Origin: Thiohalobacter sp.
GTDB taxonomy: Bacteria; Pseudomonadota; Gammaproteobacteria; Thiohalobacterales; Thiohalobacteraceae
Assembly: GCF_027000115.1 (NCBI RefSeq)
Contig: NZ_JALTON010000044.1
Location: 1-43,836 of the forward strand
Direction: 5' to 3'
DNA: 43,836 nt
Below the pieces are notes generated by a model, which saw nothing but the letters and a program-made list of their open reading frames with translations, ran no database searches and was not told where the DNA came from. This document shows positions 30,723-37,194 of this stretch, one piece after another; position 1 is the stretch's first letter; every line of letters starts with the position of its first letter. A program made the position numbers and the translations under genes.

Positions 30723-31029
30723 GGTCATGATCCTTGTCGTTGAAGAACGGTACGGCCCAATTATGGCCCGTCGGCCCGACGCGTGGCCAGCCTTGTCGAA
30801 CCGGACCGGTTGGAACTTGCCGGCTGTATACCCGGGAAACGAACCGTCGTGCCGGAAAGGCGGCAGCAACAGCCGCGCTGGCCGCAGCGGGCATCGACAT
30901 TGATCCGGCCGGTGTTACCAGCCTGCGAGTCGGAAGATCCGTTTGGTTGCATGCCCGCTTGGGTTGCCTCGCGACTCGAATAATTTGGGCGCACATTTGG
31001 TCGTAGAGTGAAAACGACAGGAGGTGCCC
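30723..31029. other. Intergenic region ahead of IS3 remnant
   Basis: These 307 bases hold no convincing gene. They should contain the promoter of the minus-strand gene starting at 30722 and the left edge of the IS3-type element. I could not see terminal inverted repeats that fix the boundary. From about 30970 the base composition becomes less GC-rich (AATAATTTGGG), consistent with a junction. Confidence 0.5.
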
Positions 31030-31362
31030 ATGGCCAGGCAATCGTCGATGAAACATTGCTCGGCGAAGCACAAGCAGGAGGTGGTGTTGCGCCTGTTGCG
31101 CGGCGATAGCCTGGATGCAATGAGCCGGCAAACCGGCCAGCCGGTGGTGGTGCTCTCGGCCTGGCGGGATGAGTTTCTGGAAGCGGGGCGGTCAGTGTTG
31201 AAGCGCCGCACGGACGATCCAAAGGTGGCCGCCCTGGAACAGGAACTCAAGCGCGCCAAGCGCCTCGTCGGGGACATGATGATGGACAAGGAGCTGCTGG
31301 AGATGCGCATCGCCCGGCACGAGGGCGAGTTCCCTTTTCCGAAGCGGAGGTCGAATCCGTGA
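31030..31362 (+). CDS. IS3-family transposase OrfA
   Basis: A 110-residue OrfA-type transposase subunit with an N-terminal helix-turn-helix (HKQEVVLRLLRGDSLDAMSRQTGQPVVVLSAW, shown here only to identify it; key part LRLLRGDSL). A leucine-zipper-like region follows (VAALEQELKRAKRLVGDMM, then DKELLEMRI). AGGAGG precedes the ATG at 31030. The stop overlaps the GTG start of the damaged orfB. With orfB broken, the element cannot transpose by itself. Confidence 0.82.
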   Translation: MARQSSMKHCSAKHKQEVVLRLLRGDSLDAMSRQTGQPVVVLSAWRDEFLEAGRSVLKRRTDDPKVAALEQELKRAKRLVGDMMMDKELLEMRIARHEGEFPFPKRRSNP

Positions 31363-31619
31363 GCCGGGCCTGTTCGGTGTCCACGAGGCGCATCTATGGC
31401 AAGGCCCCGCCGGCTGTGGGGCGTGGCTCGTTCCATGCACTATGGGCGTCGGGCGGCAGCGGGGCACCGGTGCCGGCACAGCACCGGCTTGCGATCCCGG
31501 CGCTGCGCCTGGTTGGCGGCCCTGCTGGCAGAGATCCACGAGGGATGGCAGGGGCGCCGCTGCCTCGACATGGGCAAGTCCCGCGTGTGGCGCACGAAAC
31601 GGCAAACAAAAACAAGTAG
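31359..31619 (+). pseudogene. IS3-family orfB remnant (frameshifted, truncated)
   Basis: The reading frame opens with VSRACSVSTRRIYGKA, a typical OrfB start. It then continues only after a frame change near 31406 as RRLWGVARSMHYGRRAAA, matching the usual ...VCRVWGVARSTFYxRR block. A later stretch EIHEGWQGRRCLDMGKSRVWRTKRQ resembles the GxxGYRKVWARLR region in a degraded form. The DDE catalytic domain is missing, so this is an inactive fragment of under a third of the gene. Confidence 0.75.
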
Positions 31620-31701
31620 ATGAATCTTGCGACGACATGATCGACGTGAGCTGATTCAGGCCCCCAGTCCCGAGAGACACAATTTGCGGCAGATTGTGGA
31701 T

Positions 31702-31730
31702 TTGACCTGCCGGCGCCCTGTGTTTACGCT
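31702..31730 (+). promoter_or_regulatory. Possible sigma-70 promoter of VPLPA-CTERM protein 1
   Basis: TTGACC (31702-31707), 17 bp, then TACGCT (31725-31730). The -35 is good, the -10 weak. It lies 46 nt before the start codon at 31776, in DNA between the IS3 remnant and the gene. No sigma-54 match was found here. Confidence 0.4.
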
Positions 31731-31775
31731 TCGAATGGAGGGGGAGCAACAATCACTAACAGCTAAGGAGGGGGC

Positions 31776-32567
31776 ATGGGAAAAAGCATTCATTGGCTTG
31801 CAGCCGCCTCGTTTGTCACAGGTATGGCGGCGTCGGTGCCTGCATCTGCGGTCGTGTACGAATTTTCGTTCACCGGCAAGTACACCCTGCTCGACAATGC
31901 CGGCAACTTCATGGATCAGCAGAGTATCAGCTCGACGCTGCAGTACGACGACGCGGCAGGCAGTGGATTCTCAGCCAATCTCACCATCGCCAATTTCGAT
32001 ACCTTCGGTGCGACGGCGACGATTCATGATATTTCGCTGCTGCGTGTATCCGGCACCAATTACATCATTGGTAACATGCTGGGGGACTGGAACAACAACT
32101 TCGGCGTGCCCATCTCGATGGTCTGGGATGCCACCGGGCTATTCAATGCCATCGATATTGGCCTGCAGGTCGGCGACGTCATCAGCGGCAGTTCACTGAA
32201 GCGCAATGGCGTGGTTATTGCCGACGTAGGGAGTGCGCTGCCTGCCTCGGATTCGCTGGGGCTCAACCAGCAGGGGCCTGCGCCGCTGGCTGTCAGCACG
32301 TTGAATACTGCGACGCTTTGCACGCCCGGTGTGGATTGCATGAATAATCCAGTGACTGGTGGCGCACCCTTCTCCGACGACGGTATCGGCGGTTCACCGA
32401 TGATCGATGGCCCCTTTTTGGGCCTTAATGTGAATTTCGACATCGGCAGTGGCAACAGCCTCAAAGTGACCGCGGTGAGTGCGGTGCCCTTGCCCGGGGC
32501 GTTCTGGTTGTTTGGCTCAGGATTGTTCGGTCTGATTGGCGCGGCACGACGGTGGCGCGGCTGCTGA
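31776..32567 (+). CDS. VPLPA-CTERM sorted exported protein 1
   Basis: A 263-residue exported protein with a signal peptide (cleavage after about PASA, residue 25) and a low-charge beta-rich body rich in Asn, Gly, Ser and Thr. The C-terminal sorting signal is VPLPGAFWLFGSGLFGLIG followed by a basic tail, i.e. a VPLPA variant of PEP-CTERM. Such proteins are cut by an exosortase at the inner membrane and released to the surface or to exopolysaccharide. AAGGAGGG precedes the start. A REP element follows 30 nt after the stop. No enzymatic domain recognised. Confidence 0.82.
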   Translation: MGKSIHWLAAASFVTGMAASVPASAVVYEFSFTGKYTLLDNAGNFMDQQSISSTLQYDDAAGSGFSANLTIANFDTFGATATIHDISLLRVSGTNYIIGNMLGDWNNNFGVPISMVWDATGLFNAIDIGLQVGDVISGSSLKRNGVVIADVGSALPASDSLGLNQQGPAPLAVSTLNTATLCTPGVDCMNNPVTGGAPFSDDGIGGSPMIDGPFLGLNVNFDIGSGNSLKVTAVSAVPLPGAFWLFGSGLFGLIGAARRWRGC

Positions 32568-32597
32568 CGCACCTGCGTAAGCGTACGCAGTGAATTC

Positions 32598-32690
32598 GTA
32601 GGAGGGGCAAAGGCGCGCAGCGACGTGCCCATCACATCCCGTGACCATCATGATGGGCACGGCCCTTCGGGCCTTTGCCCATCCTGCCAG
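32598..32690. repeat. Double REP/BIME-like palindrome (copy 2)
   Basis: Starts with GTAG (32598-32601), then a left unit reading GGGCAAAGGC...GACGTGCCCATCA and an inverted right unit TGATGGGCACGG...CCTTTGCCCATCC, separated by about 15 nt. Each unit is itself a hairpin and the two units are inverted copies. The segment 32621-32689 is nearly identical to 35651-35719, with two or so differences. The layout matches REP pairs mobilised by RAYT-type Y1 transposases; no such transposase gene is in this window. Confidence 0.8.
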
Positions 32691-32881
32691 GTCCTCTTCC
32701 GCGATATCGCGGCAGCGTAGATGGTGTCGATCAGTTGTTCGTTGGCGTTGTCTTTCACGCGAAAGCCCCGCTCACTCAACAGTCTGCAGGCGCGTTTCAA
32801 GCATTATAGTGACTTGTCCGGCAGCGTGGCAGAGGCACCCCGAGCGGCTATTGCCTGCGTGGGTGGGGGCAGATGTGAAGT
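32691..32881. other. Intergenic DNA with possible decayed coding sequence
   Basis: No intact gene. On the minus strand a short frame reads RGFRVKDNANEQLIDTIYAA before running into the REP palindrome. It lacks a start and a recognisable family, so it may be a fragment of a lost gene. A TATAAT on the minus strand near 32806-32811 has no gene to serve. Confidence 0.35.
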
Positions 32882-33135
32882 CTAACCCCGCTGACGCAGG
32901 GTTTTCGTGGCCATTCGGGGTTCACTGCACGGGTACTCCGGATCCCAGGCAAGGTCCCGCCGCACCGCCCGCTGCATGATGCTGTCAATCGCGTTCCAGC
33001 TCAGCCCCAGGCGCCATCTCGCCGCGTTGGCCCGGTCCTCCATCAGACGGTCGATCACCATCGCCTCGAACAGCGCCGTAAACCCCGAGCCCGGTTTCGC
33101 CCGGGGAACCGCGATATGCTTGATCCCGTGCTCCG
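32882..33135 (-). pseudogene. ISL3-family transposase fragment
   Basis: Reading the minus strand from about 33135, the frame gives EHGIKHIAVPRAKPGSGFTA, LFEAMVIDRLME and RLGLSWNAIDSIMQRAVRR, which match the conserved middle of ISL3 transposases (EHG...VPWA.PGS.FT.LFE, R.LGLSW....IM.RAV). A residue is missing in ...NAARWRLGLSW, the frame then becomes unrelated, and it stops at 32882. Both ends of the gene are absent. It is a dead relic. Confidence 0.7.
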
Positions 33136-33241
33136 CGGTGCTTCGCCCATGGCATTATCCGTAACCTGTTGTACAGCCCGCGGTTTCTCAGCTCCGCTGC
33201 GCTAAATCACCCGTGCTGGGGGACTGAAAAAGAGATGTTTT

Positions 33242-33267
33242 AAAAACTGGCCACCTTAAAGGTGGCC
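33242..33267 (-). terminator. Rho-independent terminator of the multicopper oxidase operon
   Basis: On the minus strand GGCCACC-TTTAA-GGTGGCC (33267-33249) is followed by AGTTTTTA, a proper U-run. It lies about 40 nt beyond the stop of the second oxidase gene, marking the operon end. Confidence 0.85.
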
Positions 33268-33278
33268 GGAAAACTTCG

Positions 33279-33306
33279 GCAGAACTTGTTGTTCTGCATG
33301 TTTTTT
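33279..33306 (+). terminator. Second hairpin with T-run at the oxidase operon end
   Basis: GCAGAAC-TTGTT-GTTCTGC (33279-33297) followed by ATGTTTTTT on the plus strand. It would stop plus-strand transcription coming from the VPLPA/IS region before it enters the oxidase genes antisense. On the minus strand it is an extra hairpin within the oxidase 3' end. Confidence 0.7.
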
Positions 33307-34328
33307 CAGACCACCGTCACCGTGGTTGCCACCGAGCCCAGCAGCGTGGCGCGGCGAATGTCGTAATAGTCCACGGTGGCCGCATACTGGCCCGATGACG
33401 GCATGGTGACCAGCAGGTCGTAACGCTCGCCGGCGCATACCAGTTGCTCGGTTGCCGTATAGGACTGAGCGAGGGGCCGCCCATCCGAGGCAATGACCTC
33501 GAACGGCAGGCCGCCGAGACGCACGATGGCGGGCATGTAACTGGTGCCATTGACCCGGATCAGCACTGTCTGTCCGGCGCCGGCCGATACGGCAACGGTG
33601 GAATCCGTGCCTGCATTGGCGCCATCCCGGCCATTGATCATGAAGTAATCGGGGCGATACCGCACAGTCCCAGAACCACTGACCATCTGACCATGCCAGG
33701 AGCTGTCGAAGGTGCCCAGTTGCCAGACGTATTCCTTGTCGAAGGTCGGACCGCCGGCCCAGGCCTCCGTGGTGCTGCCATTGGGCGGACGGATGATAAC
33801 GGTACCGTACATGCCCATTTCCATGTGCAATACCGTATCGACATGGCAGTGATACATGTAGGTGCCGGCGTGTGGCGCGGTGAAGGTGTAGGTGTAGGAG
33901 CTGCCCAGGCTGGGTGCATCCCCTACCCGGCCAAAGCCGCCGCCACCACCCATGCCACCGCCAACGTATCCGGAGGTACTGGGTACGCCGTCGTTGGCCT
34001 GATCCACGTCAAGACCATGGAAGTGAATGCTGTGCGGCATCATGGAACTCAGGGTGATCTCCACCAGTTCTCCTTCATTGGCCTCGAACACCGGGCCGGC
34101 CAGGGCACGGTCTCCGTTGAAGCCGCTGCCGAAATACCAGGTGCGAATGGACGCGCCATTGGCCATGGTCAGGCGGCCCATCATGCTGACGCCGACGCTG
34201 GTCGGTGCCGCCTGATAGGCAAAGGTACGGCCACCGGCAGTTCCACCACCAGTGCCGCCACCGCCACCGCCGCCCATGCCGCCACCGCGACGGCGCATCA
34301 TCAGTTTGTCTTTCAGTACATTGATCAT
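33306..34328 (-). CDS. Cupredoxin/multicopper oxidase-like subunit B (copper motifs only in domain 1)
   Basis: A 340-residue two-domain cupredoxin protein. A glycine-rich N-terminus (about residues 15-34) precedes domain 1, which carries H99-x-x-H102-x-H104-G (PHSIHFHG) and H160-C161-H162...H168...M173 (YHCHVDTVLHMEMGM). These are ligands of a type 1 copper and half of a trinuclear cluster. Domain 2 is homologous but has no histidine motifs: the equivalent block reads SYMPAIVRLGGLPFEVI. A second glycine-rich loop lies at about 119-137. No Sec or Tat signal is seen. GAGGAGAG precedes the ATG. It follows the Tat-bearing subunit by 46 nt. Confidence 0.85.
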   Translation of the reverse strand: MINVLKDKLMMRRRGGGMGGGGGGGTGGGTAGGRTFAYQAAPTSVGVSMMGRLTMANGASIRTWYFGSGFNGDRALAGPVFEANEGELVEITLSSMMPHSIHFHGLDVDQANDGVPSTSGYVGGGMGGGGGFGRVGDAPSLGSSYTYTFTAPHAGTYMYHCHVDTVLHMEMGMYGTVIIRPPNGSTTEAWAGGPTFDKEYVWQLGTFDSSWHGQMVSGSGTVRYRPDYFMINGRDGANAGTDSTVAVSAGAGQTVLIRVNGTSYMPAIVRLGGLPFEVIASDGRPLAQSYTATEQLVCAGERYDLLVTMPSSGQYAATVDYYDIRRATLLGSVATTVTVV

Positions 34329-34374
34329 GTGTGCTCTCCTCTATCCTTTGTCTTATTCAGCCAGGCAGTCCCTT

Positions 34375-35319
34375 TCAGGACGCGCTCATGACGATCAGTG
34401 CGCCACCATAGGGGTACAGATACACACCGTTGGCGGTAACGCCCGGCACGTAATGCGTATGCAGCGGGTAAGCGCCCGGCTGCACCACCGGCAGGATCAC
34501 ATCCACGCACATGTCGCGCTCGACCTGCGTGGTGTCCTTCTCGATGGCCGTGGTTTCAGGCACCCGATTGCGGCTGATGACATTCACGTGATAGCCGTGA
34601 AAGTGTTGAGGATAGGTGATGCAGCCGGTATTGATGAAACGGATGGCGACATCTTCACCGACATTCATGGCCACCAGCGTGTCGGCGTCCGATTTCGTGT
34701 CGGGGTAGCTCAGACCATTCACGAAATAATAGTTGGGTTCATAGTTGGCCATATCGTAACTGCCGCCCGCCGCGACCGCGGCATTGAGCCGGTCGTCCAG
34801 TTCATTCAACACCAGCGTGTACTGGCGGTCGAAGGCCGGACCGCCGGTGTACAGAGTGCTGGAACCATCGGTCGGCATCACCACCAGCGGGCCGGACAGA
34901 CCCATGGCCTTGCCGATTTCACCGTTCAGGTCGTCGGTATAGAAATAACTGCCCGCGGCCGGCGCGGTGAAACTGTAGGTGCGGGAGCCGCCGGGCGAAA
35001 CCGCGGCCGTGTTGCTCATCACCCCGGGAATGGCCAGATTGATGTCGCGGTCCAGGTTGTTGGTCACCGTGATGTTGACCGTATCCCCCTCCCGGACCAC
35101 CAGGCCGGAAGTCAGGGCGCCCGGTCCGCTGCCGGCGGTATCGCGGAATTGCCAGACATAGATCGACGCCCCATCGACCATGGTCTTGTAGGTGCCTTCG
35201 GCCACCAGATCGACGGCAACGGTGCCCGCCACGGCCTGGCGGGGCGCAAGCGCCGTCAGCCCGGAAAAGGCGAAAGCGGTGGAGCCGGCCAGTCCGGCCA
35301 GAAAAGTACGTCTTTTCAT
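34375..35319 (-). CDS. Tat-exported cupredoxin/multicopper oxidase-like subunit A (copper motifs only in domain 2)
   Basis: A 314-residue two-domain cupredoxin with a Tat signal, MKRRTFLAGLAGSTAFAFSG, cleaved after about QAVA. Domain 1 has no ligands: where the type 1 motif should be it reads GSYFYTDDLNGEIGKAMGL. Domain 2 has H239-F-H241-G (YPQHFHGYHVNVI) and H287-T-H289 (YPLHTHYVPG), i.e. T2/T3-type histidines, but the type 1 cysteine is replaced by Thr288. The ATG at 35319 is chosen because GGAGG lies 6 nt upstream; the ATG at 35325 touches it. It is the first gene of the operon and complements subunit B. Confidence 0.87.
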   Translation of the reverse strand: MKRRTFLAGLAGSTAFAFSGLTALAPRQAVAGTVAVDLVAEGTYKTMVDGASIYVWQFRDTAGSGPGALTSGLVVREGDTVNITVTNNLDRDINLAIPGVMSNTAAVSPGGSRTYSFTAPAAGSYFYTDDLNGEIGKAMGLSGPLVVMPTDGSSTLYTGGPAFDRQYTLVLNELDDRLNAAVAAGGSYDMANYEPNYYFVNGLSYPDTKSDADTLVAMNVGEDVAIRFINTGCITYPQHFHGYHVNVISRNRVPETTAIEKDTTQVERDMCVDVILPVVQPGAYPLHTHYVPGVTANGVYLYPYGGALIVMSAS

Positions 35320-35647
35320 GATCATCCTCCAGTAATGGGTTGCAAGGGCAAACCCCGGCCGCGGATCGGCGGACGGTTGGCCCGCTTAGCATGGATTGTT
35401 GTTGTGTGGTGGTATCCCGGAAAACCATTGTCCGGGAGCGGGTCTGTTGCAGGCCCTGATGAATGAAAGAGTCAGAAGAAGGCAAGCCAAAAAAACAACT
35501 GGCCGCATCGAACAGGCGGCGGGTAAATCCCGAGTGAACTGGTTCCCTGTCCCGATCACGCAGTCCTGCTGCGTAATACATGGCATAAAAGATAGTGGAT
35601 CCCCTCTATATAATATTTATTCAGTCGTCTCACAATTGCCTGAACAT
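35320..35647 (-). promoter_or_regulatory. Long upstream region of the oxidase operon
   Basis: About 330 nt with no convincing gene. On the minus strand an AT-rich island (around 35595-35630) contains TTGTGA and, 17 bp on, TATATA, a possible sigma-70 promoter giving a leader of some 260 nt. The leader contains a hairpin CGCAG/CTGCG near 35565-35580 and a second inverted pair CCCGGACAATGG/CCATTGTCCGGG-like segment near 35415-35440 (TCCCGGAAAACCATTGTCCGGGA on the plus strand, partly matching). Copper-responsive control is possible but no known operator was recognised. Confidence 0.4.
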
Positions 35648-35718
35648 GGGCGACGTGCCCATCACATCCCGTGACCGTCATGATGGGCACGGCCCTTCGG
35701 GCCTTTGCCCATCCTACC
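35648..35718. repeat. REP/BIME-like palindrome (copy 3, left unit truncated)
   Basis: Same 69-nt core as copy 2 (CGACGTGCCCATCACATCCC through to the CCTTTGCCCATCCTACC end). On the minus strand the intact unit begins GGTAGGATGGGCAAAGG, i.e. the GTAG tetranucleotide followed by the palindrome, as in GTAG-REPs. The left unit keeps only its inner half. It lies about 120 nt beyond the stop of the first DUF1566 gene. Confidence 0.8.
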
Positions 35719-35840
35719 AAGTCTGGTCGGGTTTGTCCGCCGACGAGACTTTACCCGGCAGGTCCATCACGGCCAGTGCTCCTTCTCCCCCAGAAGGCAA
35801 GGCGGCCTGTCGAACCCCGCGGAAGGGCCGAGTCACCCGC

Positions 35841-36632
35841 TCAGCGGGTTCTACGTCTCACCCCTGCCCCAAACAGACCCATCAGGCCGGTGCCGAACAG
35901 CCAGACGGCAGCGGGCAGCGGAACGGCACTGACATCGCCAGGGCGCACGGCCCATGCATACCGGGTAAAACTCTTGAGGTATGTGAGCTGGTTGCCATCG
36001 TAGAAACCGAAGTCCCACGCGCGGTTGGTGTTGGAGGCGTATTCCAGACCGGACCAATAGTTGCTGGGCTGGATGTTGGCAAAGGGGCCGGTGTTGGTCA
36101 AACAGTAATCGGGTGCAGTGCAGCCCGTCGTGTTACCGCTCGTATCGTACCAGCCGGTATTGCCCAAGGTGTTGTAGAACAGGTGCGCCATCTCGCTTGC
36201 CGTGCTCCCTGGATGAGCCGAACCCGGCGCGGTGATGTTATAACCGCTATCCGTGCGGCCATCGTAGGCGAAGTTATCGTCGAATGCTGAACCATTGATC
36301 GGACTCAGAGTTGGCAGCCGCCAATCGCTATAGCCCAGGTAACTGACGGCGTTCATGTTTGCAATCCAGGTGTTAGCGGTATCCCACGCCATGGTGCCGG
36401 CATTAATACCTGCTGTACCAAAGGCTTCCGTCGCCGCCAGGTTGGCATCCGCCAGCCAGGTGATGTCCAGAACGGTGTCGTAATAGGCATCGGCGACGCC
36501 GTCGCCGGTCAGATCGCGCGGCAGCAGCGTCGTCTCCCAGGTGCCCTGGCCCGAAACCGGTGCCGCTTCGAGCGTCGCAGTTGCAAAGGCCAATGCACTG
36601 GCGCAGATCGCGCCCCACAGATGGGTCTTCAT
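35841..36632 (-). CDS. VPLPA-CTERM protein 2 with DUF1566 (Lcl-like) domain
   Basis: A 263-residue exported protein. The signal peptide ends at about LEAAP. The body is a DUF1566/Lcl-type lectin-like domain, with DITWLADANLAATEAFG, NTWIANMNAVSYLGYSDWRLPTL (key part YSDWRLPTL) and a conserved YWSGLEYASNTNRAWDF block. The C-terminus is VPLPAAVWLFGTGLMGLFG followed by RRRTR, the VPLPA sorting signal. GAGGAG precedes the ATG. It is a paralogue of the gene at 37195-38043 and has a strong sigma-54 promoter match 90 nt upstream. Confidence 0.88.
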   Translation of the reverse strand: MKTHLWGAICASALAFATATLEAAPVSGQGTWETTLLPRDLTGDGVADAYYDTVLDITWLADANLAATEAFGTAGINAGTMAWDTANTWIANMNAVSYLGYSDWRLPTLSPINGSAFDDNFAYDGRTDSGYNITAPGSAHPGSTASEMAHLFYNTLGNTGWYDTSGNTTGCTAPDYCLTNTGPFANIQPSNYWSGLEYASNTNRAWDFGFYDGNQLTYLKSFTRYAWAVRPGDVSAVPLPAAVWLFGTGLMGLFGAGVRRRTR

Positions 36633-36695
36633 GATTGTGTCTCCTCGACGCTTCCGCGGGGCGCGGGATCCTGTTCGCTCCGTTCAGGAAAGTAA

Positions 36696-36762
36696 CCCCG
36701 ATTTTTTCAGAGGAAATGAGCAAGAACCATTCCAAAGGAGGGTGGCGAAGCACAAATCGGGG
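36696..36762. repeat. 9-bp inverted repeat bracketing a sigma-54 promoter
   Basis: CCCCGATTT (36696-36704) and AAATCGGGG (36754-36762) are perfect inverted copies. The sigma-54 site at 36719-36734 lies between them, and the downstream arm would sit at about +4 to +12 of the transcript. This could be an operator pair or a chance repeat. Confidence 0.5.
36719..36734 (-). promoter_or_regulatory. Sigma-54 promoter of the VPLPA/DUF1566 gene
   Basis: On the minus strand TGGAATG-GTTC-TTGCT matches the RpoN consensus TGGCACG-N4-TTGCW at 10 of 12 fixed positions, with the essential GG-N10-GC. Transcription would start near 36708 and leave a leader of about 75 nt. RpoN control of PEP-CTERM genes through the PrsK/PrsR system is known in other bacteria. 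Confidence 0.7.
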
Positions 36763-37194
36763 ATATTCAGACACTTTTCCGGATGTTCAGGGGCTGTTCA
36801 CCGAAGTGCCTCTGGTCATATGTCAATTCTATCGACATGCGCTATGCCGCATGTGGTCTGGCTAACTATCTGGTTTTCAAGGATGGCTCAGGGCGACGCG
36901 CCAACCCAGAGGGCTGTCGGATTATTTGACACGCATATACCAGACAAACGTAAGCGGAGGTGCCGCCGTTATCTGGAGTCGTTGTTGCGCCATGCCGGGC
37001 AAGGCGTTCGGAGGTTCATTAAAGGGTGCGGGCCGGTGCGGAGGCCTGTAGTCGTTTGTTTCCGGACATTTGCCTGGTTGGAGGGGCGGCTCGGACTTCA
37101 CGATCTGGCGGCCAGTAGAGACATGCGGTACCGGAACAACGCGGATCGTGTGCCCCACAGGGTGCAGGATGGCCGACCGGGGCCGGCGCGCAGG
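36763..37194. other. Intergenic region between the two DUF1566 genes
   Basis: About 430 nt with no supported gene. It should hold the enhancer site for the sigma-54 promoter and the 3' end of the upstream DUF1566 transcript. Small open frames occur on both strands but have no ribosome-binding site or recognisable similarity. Confidence 0.5.

Noticed and set aside
31584-31720. Possible sigma-54 promoter (TGGCGCACG...GC) before VPLPA protein 1
   Set aside because: Spacing between GG and GC is 11 or 9, not the required 10.
32641-32979. Open frames that begin MMGTALRAFAHP within the REP elements (also at 35671)
   Set aside because: The shared N-terminus is the translated palindrome, not a conserved protein; the remainders are unrelated.
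35386-35586. 66-codon minus-strand frame just after the AT-rich promoter-like patch
   Set aside because: No ribosome-binding site and no recognisable similarity; it would lie in the leader of the oxidase operon.
36635-36865. 76-codon plus-strand frame over the sigma-54 promoter
   Set aside because: No ribosome-binding site, no similarity, and it overlaps a convincing promoter on the other strand.
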